From: Allomyces arbusculus
Taxonomy: Eukaryota > Blastocladiomycota > Blastocladiomycetes > Blastocladiales > Blastocladiaceae
Direction of reading: 5' to 3'
Assembly (NCBI GenBank): GCA_027604705.1
Contig: JADHYV010000026.1
Location: forward strand, 62,001-126,000
Length of the DNA: 64,000 bases
The notes below the pieces were generated by a model, which saw only the letters and a program-made list of their open reading frames with translations, made no database searches and was not told the DNA's origin. Every line of letters starts with the position of its first letter. The first letter of the stretch is position 1. This document shows, piece after piece, positions 1-9,098 of this stretch. Both the position numbers and the translations under genes were made by a program.

Positions 1-89
1 TGGCCGTCGCGCGTGTCTGCTCGTACATGCGCAACGATTGCATCGTCTTCTCGACGCCGCCGGCCTACACGTTCAAAACGCGCGTGAGC

Positions 90-545
90 TCATGGACCAA
101 CCCTCCCCGGCATCGCTCCCGCAAGTACCTTTCGAAACACATCCTCGAGCGCCATCGCCACCGTCAAATCCCCGGCGACGCGAACGCGGCCCGTCGTAAT
201 CGCCTTGTACGAGTTCAATCCACCCGAAAAGAAATTGAACAGATCGCGCTGATCAATCTCAATCATGACGACCGGCAATTTCTCCTTGCGCTCGTGCCCG
301 ACCGACGGCATTGCCGTCGAGACGAGCGGCGGCGAGGACTGCCCGCGGCACAGCAGGTACCACTCGCCCTTGCGCAAACCGCGGCGCGTGACGCGAATGC
401 AAAAGAGCGCGCGCAAAGATCCGACCAGACGCGGGTTTGCTTGCAGTTCCCGGTCGAGTTCGGTGAAGAGCGTCGTCGCCAGGGAGAGGTCGCCGGCGTT
501 GCCAGAGGCGGTCGTGGATGCCGAGGTCGTGCGGGCCGGTGCCAT
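90..545 (-). CDS. SCP2 sterol-binding domain protein
   Basis: Single-exon gene of 151 residues. The C-terminal two thirds match the SCP2 lipid-transfer fold: a strand with VVMIEIDQRDLFNFFSGGL, then a basic turn with GRVRVAGDL and a final helix with ALEDVFRKVL. SCP2 domains bind sterols and fatty acyl chains in a hydrophobic tunnel and act in peroxisomal or cytosolic lipid transfer. The first 30 residues are Ala/Ser/Thr-rich and look disordered. The start is the ATG opening MAPARTTS; the frame stays open upstream, but that stretch does not look coding. The C-terminus (GRVGP) has no clear SKL-type peroxisomal signal. It is a stand-alone SCP2 protein, not fused to a thiolase or dehydrogenase. 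Family call is fairly secure; substrate is unknown. Confidence 0.72.
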   Translation of the reverse strand: MAPARTTSASTTASGNAGDLSLATTLFTELDRELQANPRLVGSLRALFCIRVTRRGLRKGEWYLLCRGQSSPPLVSTAMPSVGHERKEKLPVVMIEIDQRDLFNFFSGGLNSYKAITTGRVRVAGDLTVAMALEDVFRKVLAGAMPGRVGP

Positions 546-881
546 TGCGGGGACTTGGGTCGGCGGAAGGGACGTGACGCGTCGTTTGTCGTGTTGGAGA
601 GAGAGAGAGCAACGCGGTTGACGGAGACGTGGACGATGGCAAGTAGATCGGTGCTGCAACGACGCAGCTTGTGTGTGCAACCGTGGCGGTGTGAAATCAA
701 CGCCAGAATCGCCGCCAGGCCGCTGGCGACGACAGGTTGACGCTGTACATTACGACAACGCGGCCATCACAACGAAACAACATCTCTTGTGGAAGAATAG
801 AAATGTACAAAGCACGGCCACCGCCGTCCGTCATCTCACTCACGTCCTCGCGCCCATGTGCGCGCCATCAACAATATCCAT
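546..881. other. Interval between SCP2 gene and WBP2-like gene
   Basis: This holds the 5' flank of the SCP2 gene and the 3' flank of the WBP2-like gene, both on the minus strand. A short GA-rich run lies near 598-610. I see no further gene or RNA. Confidence 0.4.
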
Positions 882-1784
882 TCACTCAATCGGCCGCTTC
901 GAATCGCTCACCGTGGGCGCCGGCGCGCCGTCCGGCGGTGCCGTGTAGGACGGCGGCAGCTCATCGGCACCCGGTGTGGGCGGTTGCGCCGCCGGCGCCG
1001 TGTGTGCTCCCGAGGATGGAGGGTGCGAGTAGAGCGGCAGCGGCTCGTCGGCGGGCACGCGGTGCGGTGCAGTCAAGACCACGTCTGGCCGGTCGCGCTG
1101 CAAAATGGCCGAGAACACAGCGTACATTTCCGACGCGCCGCCCTCTGGAATGGAAAATCGCGAAACGTGGCGTTAGCCATTGGGTTCGAAAAATAACGGT
1201 ACGTGTTCGTTGCGCGTGGGCGCGGTCATGGCGTCGGTGTCGTGAAGTTGAACGCAACGTACGGTCAAAGTAGAACTTGGCCGTGCCCGGGATGTGGAGG
1301 CCGCCGTTGGGGACCTATGGTGCAGGGGAGCGGGTCCGCGTCAGTCATGCTTCCACCGCATCAGCGAACCCGCGCACGCGATACGTACTGGTTCCACGAC
1401 CATCTCCACAAACTTGGTCCCGAACCAAGGATCATGCAGCCGTGTATCGTGCAGCGACCGCAGCGGCACGCTAAGCGACTGGAACGACGAGCACGCCTGC
1501 GGTGCCGGCGCTGTGGTGCCCGACGAAGACGATGCGGCGCCCTCGACACTGCGTGCCGCGTTGACGGCCGCGTCCAAGAAAGTGGCCGCGCAATAGACGA
1601 GTCGGTGCGACGTAACAAATAGTTTGCCGCGCTTGACGAGAATCGACGTGCCGCCTGCGCCAGGGTACCCGTTGCCCGACTCAAACTCGAGCCGCACGGG
1701 CTCGTAGGACGAGAAGATCTTTTCGTCGGGCAGCGGCAAGGGGCCAGCACCGTCGGGCGCAAGCACGGTCCAGTTGAGCGCCAT
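882..1784 (-). CDS. WBP2-like PH-GRAM domain protein with PPxY motif
   Basis: Three exons give a WW-domain-binding-protein-2 type product. Exon 1 (about 1370-1784) encodes the GRAM/PH half, with KRGKLFVTSHRLVY, the classic start of a GRAM domain, then SFQSLSVPLRSLHD. An intron of about 55 nt leads to exon 2 with GGLHIPGTAKFYFD, and a second short intron leads to QGGASEMYAVFSAIL, matching the conserved 'GGA.EF...' end of the fold. The Pro-rich tail carries a PPSY motif, the PPxY type that WW domains bind. WBP2 relatives act as adaptors for WW proteins such as NEDD4 ligases and YAP. Between the halves there is an Ala/Ser-rich loop (near EGAASSSSGTT) longer than usual. Splice sites were placed by eye (GT...AG, frame kept). 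Confidence 0.75.
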
Positions 1785-1914
1785 TTTGAAGTGGTCGAGG
1801 AGGGGCGCCGAGGTCGCGATTGCAGGGAACGGCGCGGACGGACGGGCGCGCTAAGTGGGTGGAAGGACGAGAGACGCGTGGATTGACGCGCGTAGTTGCA
1901 GCAAGTTGGCTTGT

Positions 1915-1968
1915 TCAATCGTGTGGGGGTCAATCGTGTGGGGGAGCGTTGACGACGACGACGACGAC
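1915..1968. repeat. Two 15-bp direct repeats followed by (GAC)6
   Basis: The 15-bp unit TCAATCGTGTGGGGG occurs twice back to back (1915-1929 and 1930-1944). Six GAC triplets follow at 1951-1968. The tract lies upstream of both the WBP2-like gene (minus) and the tRNA gene (plus). It is probably a slippage product; a protein-binding role is possible but unsupported. Confidence 0.8.
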
Positions 1969-2032
1969 AAGATCTTGACGATACCGTTGCAAGAGGTAGT
2001 TGAGTGGTTGAGCTGGCGCACAGCCGCAGTAG

Positions 2033-2040
2033 TATAAAAA
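2033..2040 (+). promoter_or_regulatory. TATA-like element upstream of tRNA-Gln
   Basis: TATAAAAA starts 41 bp before the first base of the tRNA. TATA-like boxes at about this distance help TFIIIB binding at tRNA genes in some fungi and plants. The internal A box (about 2081-2092) and B box (around GAGTTCGAATC, 2123-2133) lie within the tRNA itself. Confidence 0.4.
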
Positions 2041-2073
2041 CAATAACCAGCAAGTTTTATTACGTAAGAAGAC

Positions 2074-2145
2074 GGTCCCATAGTGTAGTGGTTAGCACTC
2101 TGGACTTTGAATCCAGCAACCTGAGTTCGAATCTCAGTGGGACCG
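2074..2145 (+). tRNA. tRNA-Gln (anticodon TTG)
   Basis: A complete cloverleaf of 72 nt. The acceptor stem pairs GGTCCCA with TGGGACC, followed by discriminator G. The D arm contains AGTGGTTA. The anticodon stem is CTGGA/TCCAG around loop CTTTGAA, so the anticodon is TTG (UUG, Gln). The T arm is CTGAG-TTCGAAT-CTCAG. There is no intron. The gene reads CAA codons, which is relevant because the window has several poly-Gln proteins, although those are mostly CAG-coded. Confidence 0.96.
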
Positions 2146-2493
2146 ATGCCCAATGCGCACGGTGCAAGTCACTTATGGAGACCAGTTGATTTGATTGCAA
2201 CATTTCATTTTTGCCAAACACCGATCTCTTGGCCGCCTGCCACAGCAAACAAAACCAACTGACGACCATGCTTGCGCTCATGTGCAACGGTGTCCTGGTG
2301 TGCTGCGATTTGCTCTGTTCCTAATTCTCTGTCTGGGAGTTCCTGGTGAGAAAAACATAATCAAGGTTATCAATCCATTTCTCTCCAGCACCCCCAAGGC
2401 ACCATTGGCTCCTGCTCTTCACTCAATACATGTGCACGGCAGGATCCAAGCACGAGCGTGCACAGCCAACCTAAGCAACAGCCACGGTGGTGA
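2146..2493. other. Interval between tRNA-Gln and V-ATPase e gene
   Basis: This contains the tRNA 3' flank, with the first T5 run at about 2208-2212, a candidate Pol III terminator some 63 nt after the tRNA. It also contains the 3' flank of the minus-strand VMA9 gene. No other gene is seen. Confidence 0.4.
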
Positions 2494-2892
2494 CTAGACA
2501 TGTTGCACGGTACGTTTCGGGGTGACGAGCGGATGCAGTTGCGCCATGTATGGTACGGCCCACCTAGACGCGGGAGAGAACAGCAGATCAGGGACTCGGC
2601 CAGGAAGCAGCACACGCAGGCACGCAGCCGACGCGGTGCACCCATCGGCCACGGACCGCGCGAGAGAAACGCACATGAGGTAGATGCAGCACACGGTCAG
2701 GACCAGTGACGTGACGATGAGACTACCCGAGCAAATTTTGACGCGTCAATGATTCGTGATTGGCCAAATGCGGCGTAGCAACGATGGGGATACGCACTTG
2801 CGGTCGGGCGACTTGGGCCACAGCTTGACAATGACCAAGCTCACGCCAATCACAGCAAAGAGCAGGCCAAGAACAAGACCGGCGCCGGACAT
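2494..2892 (-). CDS. VMA9: V-type ATPase subunit e (VMA9)
   Basis: Three tiny exons (2798-2892, 2675-2722, 2494-2563) join in frame to a 70-residue, two-helix membrane protein. Introns are 2723-2797 (donor GTGCGT) and 2564-2674. Helix 1 is GLVLGLLFAVIGVSLVIVKL. After the loop WPKSPDRN, helix 2 runs from SLVLTVCCIYLMW. The end AQLHPLVTPKR is the family signature (AQLHPLIAPRR in fungi). Subunit e is a small Vo-sector component needed for assembly and proton pumping of the vacuolar ATPase. The start is the ATG of MSGAGLV. Length and both helices match the family, so the call is strong despite the size. Confidence 0.9.
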
Positions 2893-4038
2893 GGCGGCGC
2901 GGTAATGAAGGCGGGACGGGGCGTTGGGTCGAGCGACTGTCGGCGACGTGGTAACGTCGAGCTGAGCGTGCGTGAATGTGCGCGCGTATTCGGGCCGGGT
3001 CCGTTCCGTGCAGAACGTTGAGCGCCGAGTTGGCAGTCGGCTTGTCGAGCGCGGCGAAGTCAGGCGGCGCGCCGGGGTCCAGTTCGTTTCGAAAGCGCCG
3101 CGGCGAACGAAATGCAGCGACTTGCGGGCCACGGTGCGTCGTGGTCGAGGAAGATCTCGGTGCAGCAGCAGTGGCGATGCTCGTCGACGACGAAAGCGCG
3201 CGCGGGAGGAGCTGAGAGACGGAAGCGAGACGCGGGGGAAAACGTCGCCTGCCACGTGATGTGGTCCACTCGAGCCCTCGCGCGCGTTTCTGCTGCGAAA
3301 AGCGCTTTCCCATCGTCGGTGCTTTCCGAGTGCCGCCCGCGCTGCGCGCGCCGCCATCGACACGACGGCACGACGTCGGCCTCTGCGACGACGCTCCCGC
3401 ACCGTGGCACGGCAAGAACTCAAGACTCGACTCGCGGCATTCCCACCCGCACACCCACCGCTGCGCACCCGGACCGGTCTCTGCTCGCGGAGCACCAAGC
3501 ACGCGCTCGCTCGTCAGCTAGCGGCTCGTTTCGCACGCAGCCCTCGTTGTTGACGTCGGCGGCCGCCTTGTTCCCGCCGCGCGTACCGTGTCGTCTCTGG
3601 ACCACGCTCTCGCCCGTCCACCGTCTGCCCGACCCCCGCGGCCCCGCCGACGGCTGGCCATCCGACCAAGCGATCATCCGACCAACCAAGTAACCGGATT
3701 CACGGCGACGCGGCCGTGCACTCGCGCCAAAGCCGCTCGCGCTCCACCGGTATCGCTGCCCGCAAGTCGCAAGCGAGTCGAGTTTTGCGGCGCAGAGCGG
3801 GTCTCGAGGTGCCCGCGCGTCCTGCTTGCCAGCGCCACTTGCTCGCGCCGGCCGATCAACGCTCTGCCCTCGATGCGACGTGCTGCGACGCGCGCACGCC
3901 GAGCGTTGTTGTTGACGGCGCGCACGGCGACACGCGCGTGTTGGGCACGCGTCTCGTGACTCCGCGACTCTTTCCTGCCCGCACCCACCACCACCTACTT
4001 CTAAAACCACCGCCAACTCCATTTGACCCACTCGAACC
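2893..4038. other. Long divergent intergenic region
   Basis: About 1.1 kb separates the divergently transcribed VMA9 and NYN genes. It is very GC-rich and open in several frames on both strands, which is expected from base composition. No frame shows a recognisable domain or plausible exon chain. It presumably holds both promoters and the NYN leader. No RNA gene is seen. Confidence 0.4.
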
Positions 4039-6294
4039 ATGACCGCCACCAGCGCGACGACGCACGCGGTTCCGGGCACGCTCGCCGACCTCGGACCCGC
4101 TGGCGCGCATCAGCCGCCGCATCAGTGCGCGCAGCCCGACCTGCAGCTCGGATCGCTCGACCGCGCGCTCGACTTTCTGCGCAAGTGCAAGGCCCGTGTA
4201 GCGTCGCCGAGCGACGTGGCCGCGACTGCCAAGCCTGCCGCGCCCGTGGTCGCCGTGGCCCCGCAGCCTATCGTTGTCGGCGGTGCACACGAATGCGATC
4301 ACGTCGCGACACCAAAACCCGGGACGCCACGGTCTGCCACGCCGCGTACGGACGCACTGCGCGCTGCGCTCGCTCTGCCGGTCCCGCGGCTCGCGTGCCC
4401 GCCGCCGTCCGACCCGGCCATTTTCTACGTCGTTGGACCTGCGGTCGCGCCGGCTGCGGCCGATCCTGCTCCAGCTCGTGCTCCAGCGCCAGTTCAAGCT
4501 CCAGTTCCAGTTCCAGTCCAAGTTCCCATTCCCGCTCATGTCTCAGGCTCTGCTGCTGCCCCTCGCATTCGCCACCCCAAGCTTATTCCGGCCGACCGTG
4601 TCCCGACTGGCGCCGTCGTGAAACCCGTTCCGGCCCTGGTACCCGCCGCGGCCCCGGCAGCGGCCAAAACCACGCCCCCTCGCGCGCCGCGCACGCGCCG
4701 CCGGTCTCACCCTGCCGAGTCGACCGCGTCGGCCGCTACACAGGCCCATGTACATTCCTCGCGGCACGCGACCACCAAGCCCGCGGCCCTGCACATTGCT
4801 CCCTCGACCACCGTTCACTCGGACTCGGCCTCGACGTCGGCCGTGAACCACCGCACGCCGCGGTCGGCCACGTCGGCGCGGCACCACCGTGGATCGGCGT
4901 CCGACGTCAAGCCGACGCGTCATGGCGTCCCCGTGGCACTCGCGTCGCCGACCTCCCCAACCTTCATGCCGACCAAATGGACGCCCGCACACCCGCAGAC
5001 GGTGCACATCTTTGTCGATAACTCCAACATCCTGCACGGCGCGCAGAACCTGGCCAACCAGTTGCCCAAGCAGCAGCGGCGCGCACTCGTCCCGTCGGGC
5101 GCGACACTCGGGCTCTCGTACGCGCGGCTTGCCAAGGTGATCACGGCCATGCTTGACACGGTTGTGGCCGGGCACGTGCACCACGCGACGTGTCCTGCCG
5201 CGTGCTTGCCCGTCAACGCCAGCACCACCCCGTCGACGTCGACGCGGTCGATGCTGCGCCGTGCCGCGATGCCACGGTCGATTGACGAAGTCATGGCGCT
5301 GCGCGCACAGATCCCTAAGTGCACGTGCGGTGTGGGTGGGATGCCCGCGCACTACTACCAGATTGTGAAAAAAGTGCTGGTCGCGTCGCGCCCGCTTGTG
5401 CAGGACTTGCGCGACGCGCAGGCGCTCGCGTTTGAGACGCTCGTGCTGGATCGCGTCTACAACCGTCGTGGGAATGCGGGTCGGTCGCCGTCGTCGTCGG
5501 GGTCGTCGTCGGCAGGTACTGCATCCGACGATTGGTCCGGGATGGAATCGGACACGTCGACACGCGCGAGTGATTACAGTGGAATGAAGGGCCGTACCGC
5601 CGCGTCGGCGGCGCCGCAGCCGGCCGCGCAGCCGTCACTGGACTTACAGGCCATTTTGAACGCGTTCCGGCTTGCGGCTGCGGCCAAGAAGAACGGCAAC
5701 AATGGCAATATCAACAACAACTGCGACAGCAACACTAGCATTAACAACGGCCACGCGACGGAAGGATCGTCCTCGGCTCAGCACCGCAGTGCAACGACCA
5801 CCAAGTCAACTTCCACGGCCTCGTCGTCCTCGACGAGCCTGGCTGCCACCACCGCCAAGCGCGCGTCTTCGACCGCGTCCATGACGCGCACAACCACCAC
5901 CACCAAGCGCGTCGCCGCGACCACGTCCACGACCCCTAGCTCGAGTGCCGGAGGCGGCCGCGGCAAAGAGATGTTTGTCGACGAGCTGCTGCACGTGAAA
6001 ATGGCCGACTCGATGCTCGACTACGACCGCGGAATCCTGATTTTGCTTACGGGCGACGGCGCTGTTGCGCAGTTCACCGACGGGTTTGGCGCGCAGGTCG
6101 CACGGGCCTTGCGCCGCGGGTGGACCGTGATTGTCGCGTCGTTTGCCGCATGCTTGTCGTCGGTCTACGGCAAGCTCGCCAAGCAGGCCGCCGCGGCTGC
6201 AGCCATGGCCGAGGCCGAGGGCGCACATGCAGGCGGGTCCCTGCACTTGTTTGTGCTCGATGCCGACGTGGCCAACTTGGTGTGTGTCGTCTAG
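4039..6294 (+). CDS. NYN-domain (PIN-like) putative ribonuclease with split domain
   Basis: Single-exon gene of 751 residues. After about 315 disordered residues rich in Ala, Pro and His comes VHIFVDNSNILHGAQ (about 319-333), the first strand of a NYN/LabA-type PIN fold with its catalytic Asp and Asn. The second half sits near residues 645-720: MFVDELLHVKMADSM, then ILILLTGDGAVAQF with the late Asp, then RRGWTVIVASF. The acidic set expected of a NYN nuclease is therefore present. Roughly 300 residues separate the halves; they include CxC and Cys/His pairs (near HHATCPAACLP and IPKCTCGVGG), a Ser-rich part and an Asn/Thr-rich tract (NNGNINNNCDSN). NYN proteins cleave RNA, for example MARF1-type regulators. 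RNA target and activity are unknown. Confidence 0.7.
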   Translation: MTATSATTHAVPGTLADLGPAGAHQPPHQCAQPDLQLGSLDRALDFLRKCKARVASPSDVAATAKPAAPVVAVAPQPIVVGGAHECDHVATPKPGTPRSATPRTDALRAALALPVPRLACPPPSDPAIFYVVGPAVAPAAADPAPARAPAPVQAPVPVPVQVPIPAHVSGSAAAPRIRHPKLIPADRVPTGAVVKPVPALVPAAAPAAAKTTPPRAPRTRRRSHPAESTASAATQAHVHSSRHATTKPAALHIAPSTTVHSDSASTSAVNHRTPRSATSARHHRGSASDVKPTRHGVPVALASPTSPTFMPTKWTPAHPQTVHIFVDNSNILHGAQNLANQLPKQQRRALVPSGATLGLSYARLAKVITAMLDTVVAGHVHHATCPAACLPVNASTTPSTSTRSMLRRAAMPRSIDEVMALRAQIPKCTCGVGGMPAHYYQIVKKVLVASRPLVQDLRDAQALAFETLVLDRVYNRRGNAGRSPSSSGSSSAGTASDDWSGMESDTSTRASDYSGMKGRTAASAAPQPAAQPSLDLQAILNAFRLAAAAKKNGNNGNINNNCDSNTSINNGHATEGSSSAQHRSATTTKSTSTASSSSTSLAATTAKRASSTASMTRTTTTTKRVAATTSTTPSSSAGGGRGKEMFVDELLHVKMADSMLDYDRGILILLTGDGAVAQFTDGFGAQVARALRRGWTVIVASFAACLSSVYGKLAKQAAAAAAMAEAEGAHAGGSLHLFVLDADVANLVCVV

Positions 6295-7079
6295 GGCTGT
6301 CGAGTACACGTGATGGAGGAGCGTTCTGCGTTTTTTATTTTCTTCTCTCCTTGTGCTTTGGCGTTGGGATTCTACACCAATCATGTACAGCTGCACGTGC
6401 ATCGTCTCCCCCGTCTTCCACATTGTTACATCGCCATTGTTTTCTTTCTCGTTCTCTTCGTTTCTCGATCGTGTCGGCCGATTCCCCTCCATGCCTGTCT
6501 GACATCTTCGACCGACCTCATGCGCCGCGGCTCATGTTTACCGTGGCCGCTTGTTTCCATTGTTCTTTTTGGTTTCGTTCACGTCACCCATTGGACGCTG
6601 CCGTCCCAACTCTGATCCTTCATTCTACAACGTTCATGTTCGCTTCATTGCTCGTGTGAGCGAAGGTTAGTCGTGGAAAGGCAGCGGCTGTGCCAGAATG
6701 CTGCCTTCGAGTAACGGTGCATATCACGCTACTGTCGGCAGTGGTGCTGACGACCCGGGCCCGACTTGCTCGACCATGCATAAGGAAGGATCTTTTGCGT
6801 CGTTCAGCTTGGGTTCTGTTCGATCAACGGCGGTCGGATAACCATCAACTCAACGCACGAGGCAAAGAACAGACGCTGTTAGCAGCATTGACAAAATTAG
6901 GAACGCAATCTGCTTCAAAAGCAAGAAAAACATTATGTAATTGTTGCTGTAATGCCCAATCTAGGAGGGCAATACGTTGTGTGCTTGAGTTGTGACGTTG
7001 ATTCCCATTCACTGCTGTTATTACAAACGCATGCTCTCGAATGTCAGCCGTCGCAGTAACACTTGGCACTGCCGTGCAA
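6295..7079. other. Convergent 3' interval
   Basis: This lies between the ends of the NYN gene (plus) and the C2-like gene (minus). The first half is T-rich and looks like 3' UTR. The rest is less GC-rich than the genes. No RNA gene or domain-bearing frame was recognised. Confidence 0.4.
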
Positions 7080-8481
7080 TTAATCGCTCCTGCTGTTGTT
7101 CTTGAGCATCCGACGAACAAGAAATGCAGCAGCGCCCACAACACCAGCAGCAGCAACACCTCCGGCCACGTATTTAGTGATGTCCGTGCCAGAGGTGGTC
7201 GGCTTCACGGGCGGATGCAGCGGGTTGGTGGGTACAGGAGCGGGGCGCGGCAAGTCCTGCTGCGAACCTGCACGCTGGGCAGCCTGCGCTTGGGCTGCAG
7301 GGGCGCCAGAGTCCTCATCATTCGCACGGTGAGCGTGCGTCGCTCGCGGACGGGCAGGCGCAACACGCATCCGAGCGGCTGCTGGCGCGCGGTCGTCGTC
7401 AAGGTTCCGCTCATGATGGCCATGCATCGCCCGCTGACGCCCATGAACCGGCACACGCCTTGCCGTGCCTATGCTCGTGTTCTGCAGAGGCGAGCTGTAG
7501 GGCGTCGGCGCTGTCCGCGGCTCCTCCTCGTCCGTCCACACCACACCGGGTTGGGCGGGCATGTCCCGTTGCCGCTGATGCGCCGGCCGCGATGGACCGG
7601 CCATGTCCTCTTGGTGCATGGTGTACGCGGTCGGGTCGGCGTCAGGGTGTGTCGCCCGACGCGGTTCCTGGACTGTCCGCGCCAGAGCGGGCCTGGACGC
7701 GTTGTGCGCCGGAGGGTAGTCATAAGCATGAGCATCGTCGTGGGCGAACGTGGAATGGAATCCATGAGTAGGCGTCGACGTCTTTTGTTCATTCAAGAAG
7801 AAACGAGCAAGAGGTCAGTCACCACCATCACGCAAAGGCAAATGGCCAGGGCAGAAAGTAATGTGATCGGACGCACCAGATCATCAACAGTCTCGACATG
7901 TAGACGAACGCGAACTTGTGCAACAACATCGCCTTCGGTCGAATTGAGATGACAACGGATGTTTCTGGCCGCACGCAATTCGTGGAGCATCGGGAGCTCC
8001 ACTACGTTACCGCCAATAAAAAGCTCTTGGCCGTCGGCAGCGCGGGAATCAACTTCATACGCCTCGATTCGGGCGTACTGGCTGGGCATGAACTCCATCA
8101 GCGGGAATTCCAGCGGCACGTTGCACCTGACACGCCCATTGCTTACAGGAATCGTTGCCCTGCATGCGCTCTCATATTGGTCATTGAGCGTCACCACGTA
8201 GCGCAGATGGATCGGGTCTACAATGAATTAAAGAAACAGTTTAGCTCTGGAGCCTGCGTTCATTTTGGTGTTTTCTTGGAGAGCATGCTGAAACGGACAC
8301 AAATCGTAGCCGTGGTCGTCGTAACGACTGACTTCACCACCAACTAGTGGAGAAAATGATGCGCAAAGGAGCGCAGATCGACGCGGTGAGTTCGGGCCTG
8401 ATTCATTCATTTCCACACACGGCCAGCGTTGAGACGATACGCACGAATGGTGACAATGAGCGCTTCCCTGTGGTGAGCCAT
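7080..8481 (-). CDS. C2-like domain protein with C-terminal membrane anchor
   Basis: A multi-exon gene. The start is probably the ATG at 8481, reading MAHHREALIVTIRAYRLN, a typical first C2 strand. After one or more very short exons that I could not resolve, exon 7862-8215 reads PIHLRYVVTLNDQ and then FIGGNVVELPMLHELRAAR and VVAQVRVRLHVETVDDL, consistent with C2-type beta strands. A clear intron (donor GTGCGT) joins this to a long exon (7080-7796), phase 0. That exon codes a disordered Pro/Arg/His-rich stretch and ends in a hydrophobic helix (YVAGGVAAAGVVGAAAFLV) followed by RRMLKNNSRSD. This is a tail-anchor layout, suggesting ER, mitochondrial outer or peroxisomal membrane. No specific family was recognised; the N-terminal exon structure is uncertain. 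Confidence 0.55.
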
Positions 8482-9098
8482 ATTGCTGCTCGAAGGAGTG
8501 GTCGCGTCCCTGAGAAGGGCGGAGAAGGAGGCTCACGCTTACGGTTGCTTTACAAAACGGCGAGGGTCACTCGGGCTTTTATGACCCCTCCAGAACGAGG
8601 AAAATTACGCGGACAACCCGCAAACCAGGTCAGTGCTGCGACGTTGATTGTCGAGCAGTGTGCTGCGGAGGAATGACCACGTCACAAGTGTGAACAGCAA
8701 CTGCGCTCTCAATCCATACTTCTGGCTGTGTATATCGGCGACCAAGTCAATCCCACCCCTGCGACTCGATCACCATTCTTCTCCGCGGTGACATGGTCAA
8801 CCGCCAACGCATCGTTAGCAGTGGCGCCTGCCGACCAGCGGATCATGTTGCTCAAACCACGAGAACCACGTCAAACCGGCGCGCCTGTCATTTGCCATAG
8901 TGTAAACGTTGCAGGGTCCCAACCGCGTTGGTGCGGCCAAGGTATTGACCCGTTGGGACTTGGCTATGCGCAGCCAGCCTGTGTCGGGGACGGCCATACA
9001 AATACGGCTGAGTCCCGCAAGTCGCCAGTCCACGCACAAAGGGCCAGCTGGACCAATTTGCATTTAACGCACAGCGCGAAGATCCAACGACCATCAAC
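8482..9098. other. Divergent promoter interval
   Basis: This separates the C2-like gene (minus) from the alpha/beta hydrolase gene (plus) and should hold both promoters. No gene, repeat or RNA is apparent. Confidence 0.4.

Noticed and set aside
1951-1968. (GAC)6 run as a coding acidic tract
   Set aside because: It is not in a supported exon, so it is treated as a simple repeat.
2893-4030. Long overlapping open frames on both strands
   Set aside because: All are Arg/Ala-rich with no domain, as expected from very GC-rich sequence. No exon chain could be made.
6690-7159. Open frames in the 3' interval after the NYN gene
   Set aside because: Frames on both strands lack domains. The T-rich start fits 3' UTR.
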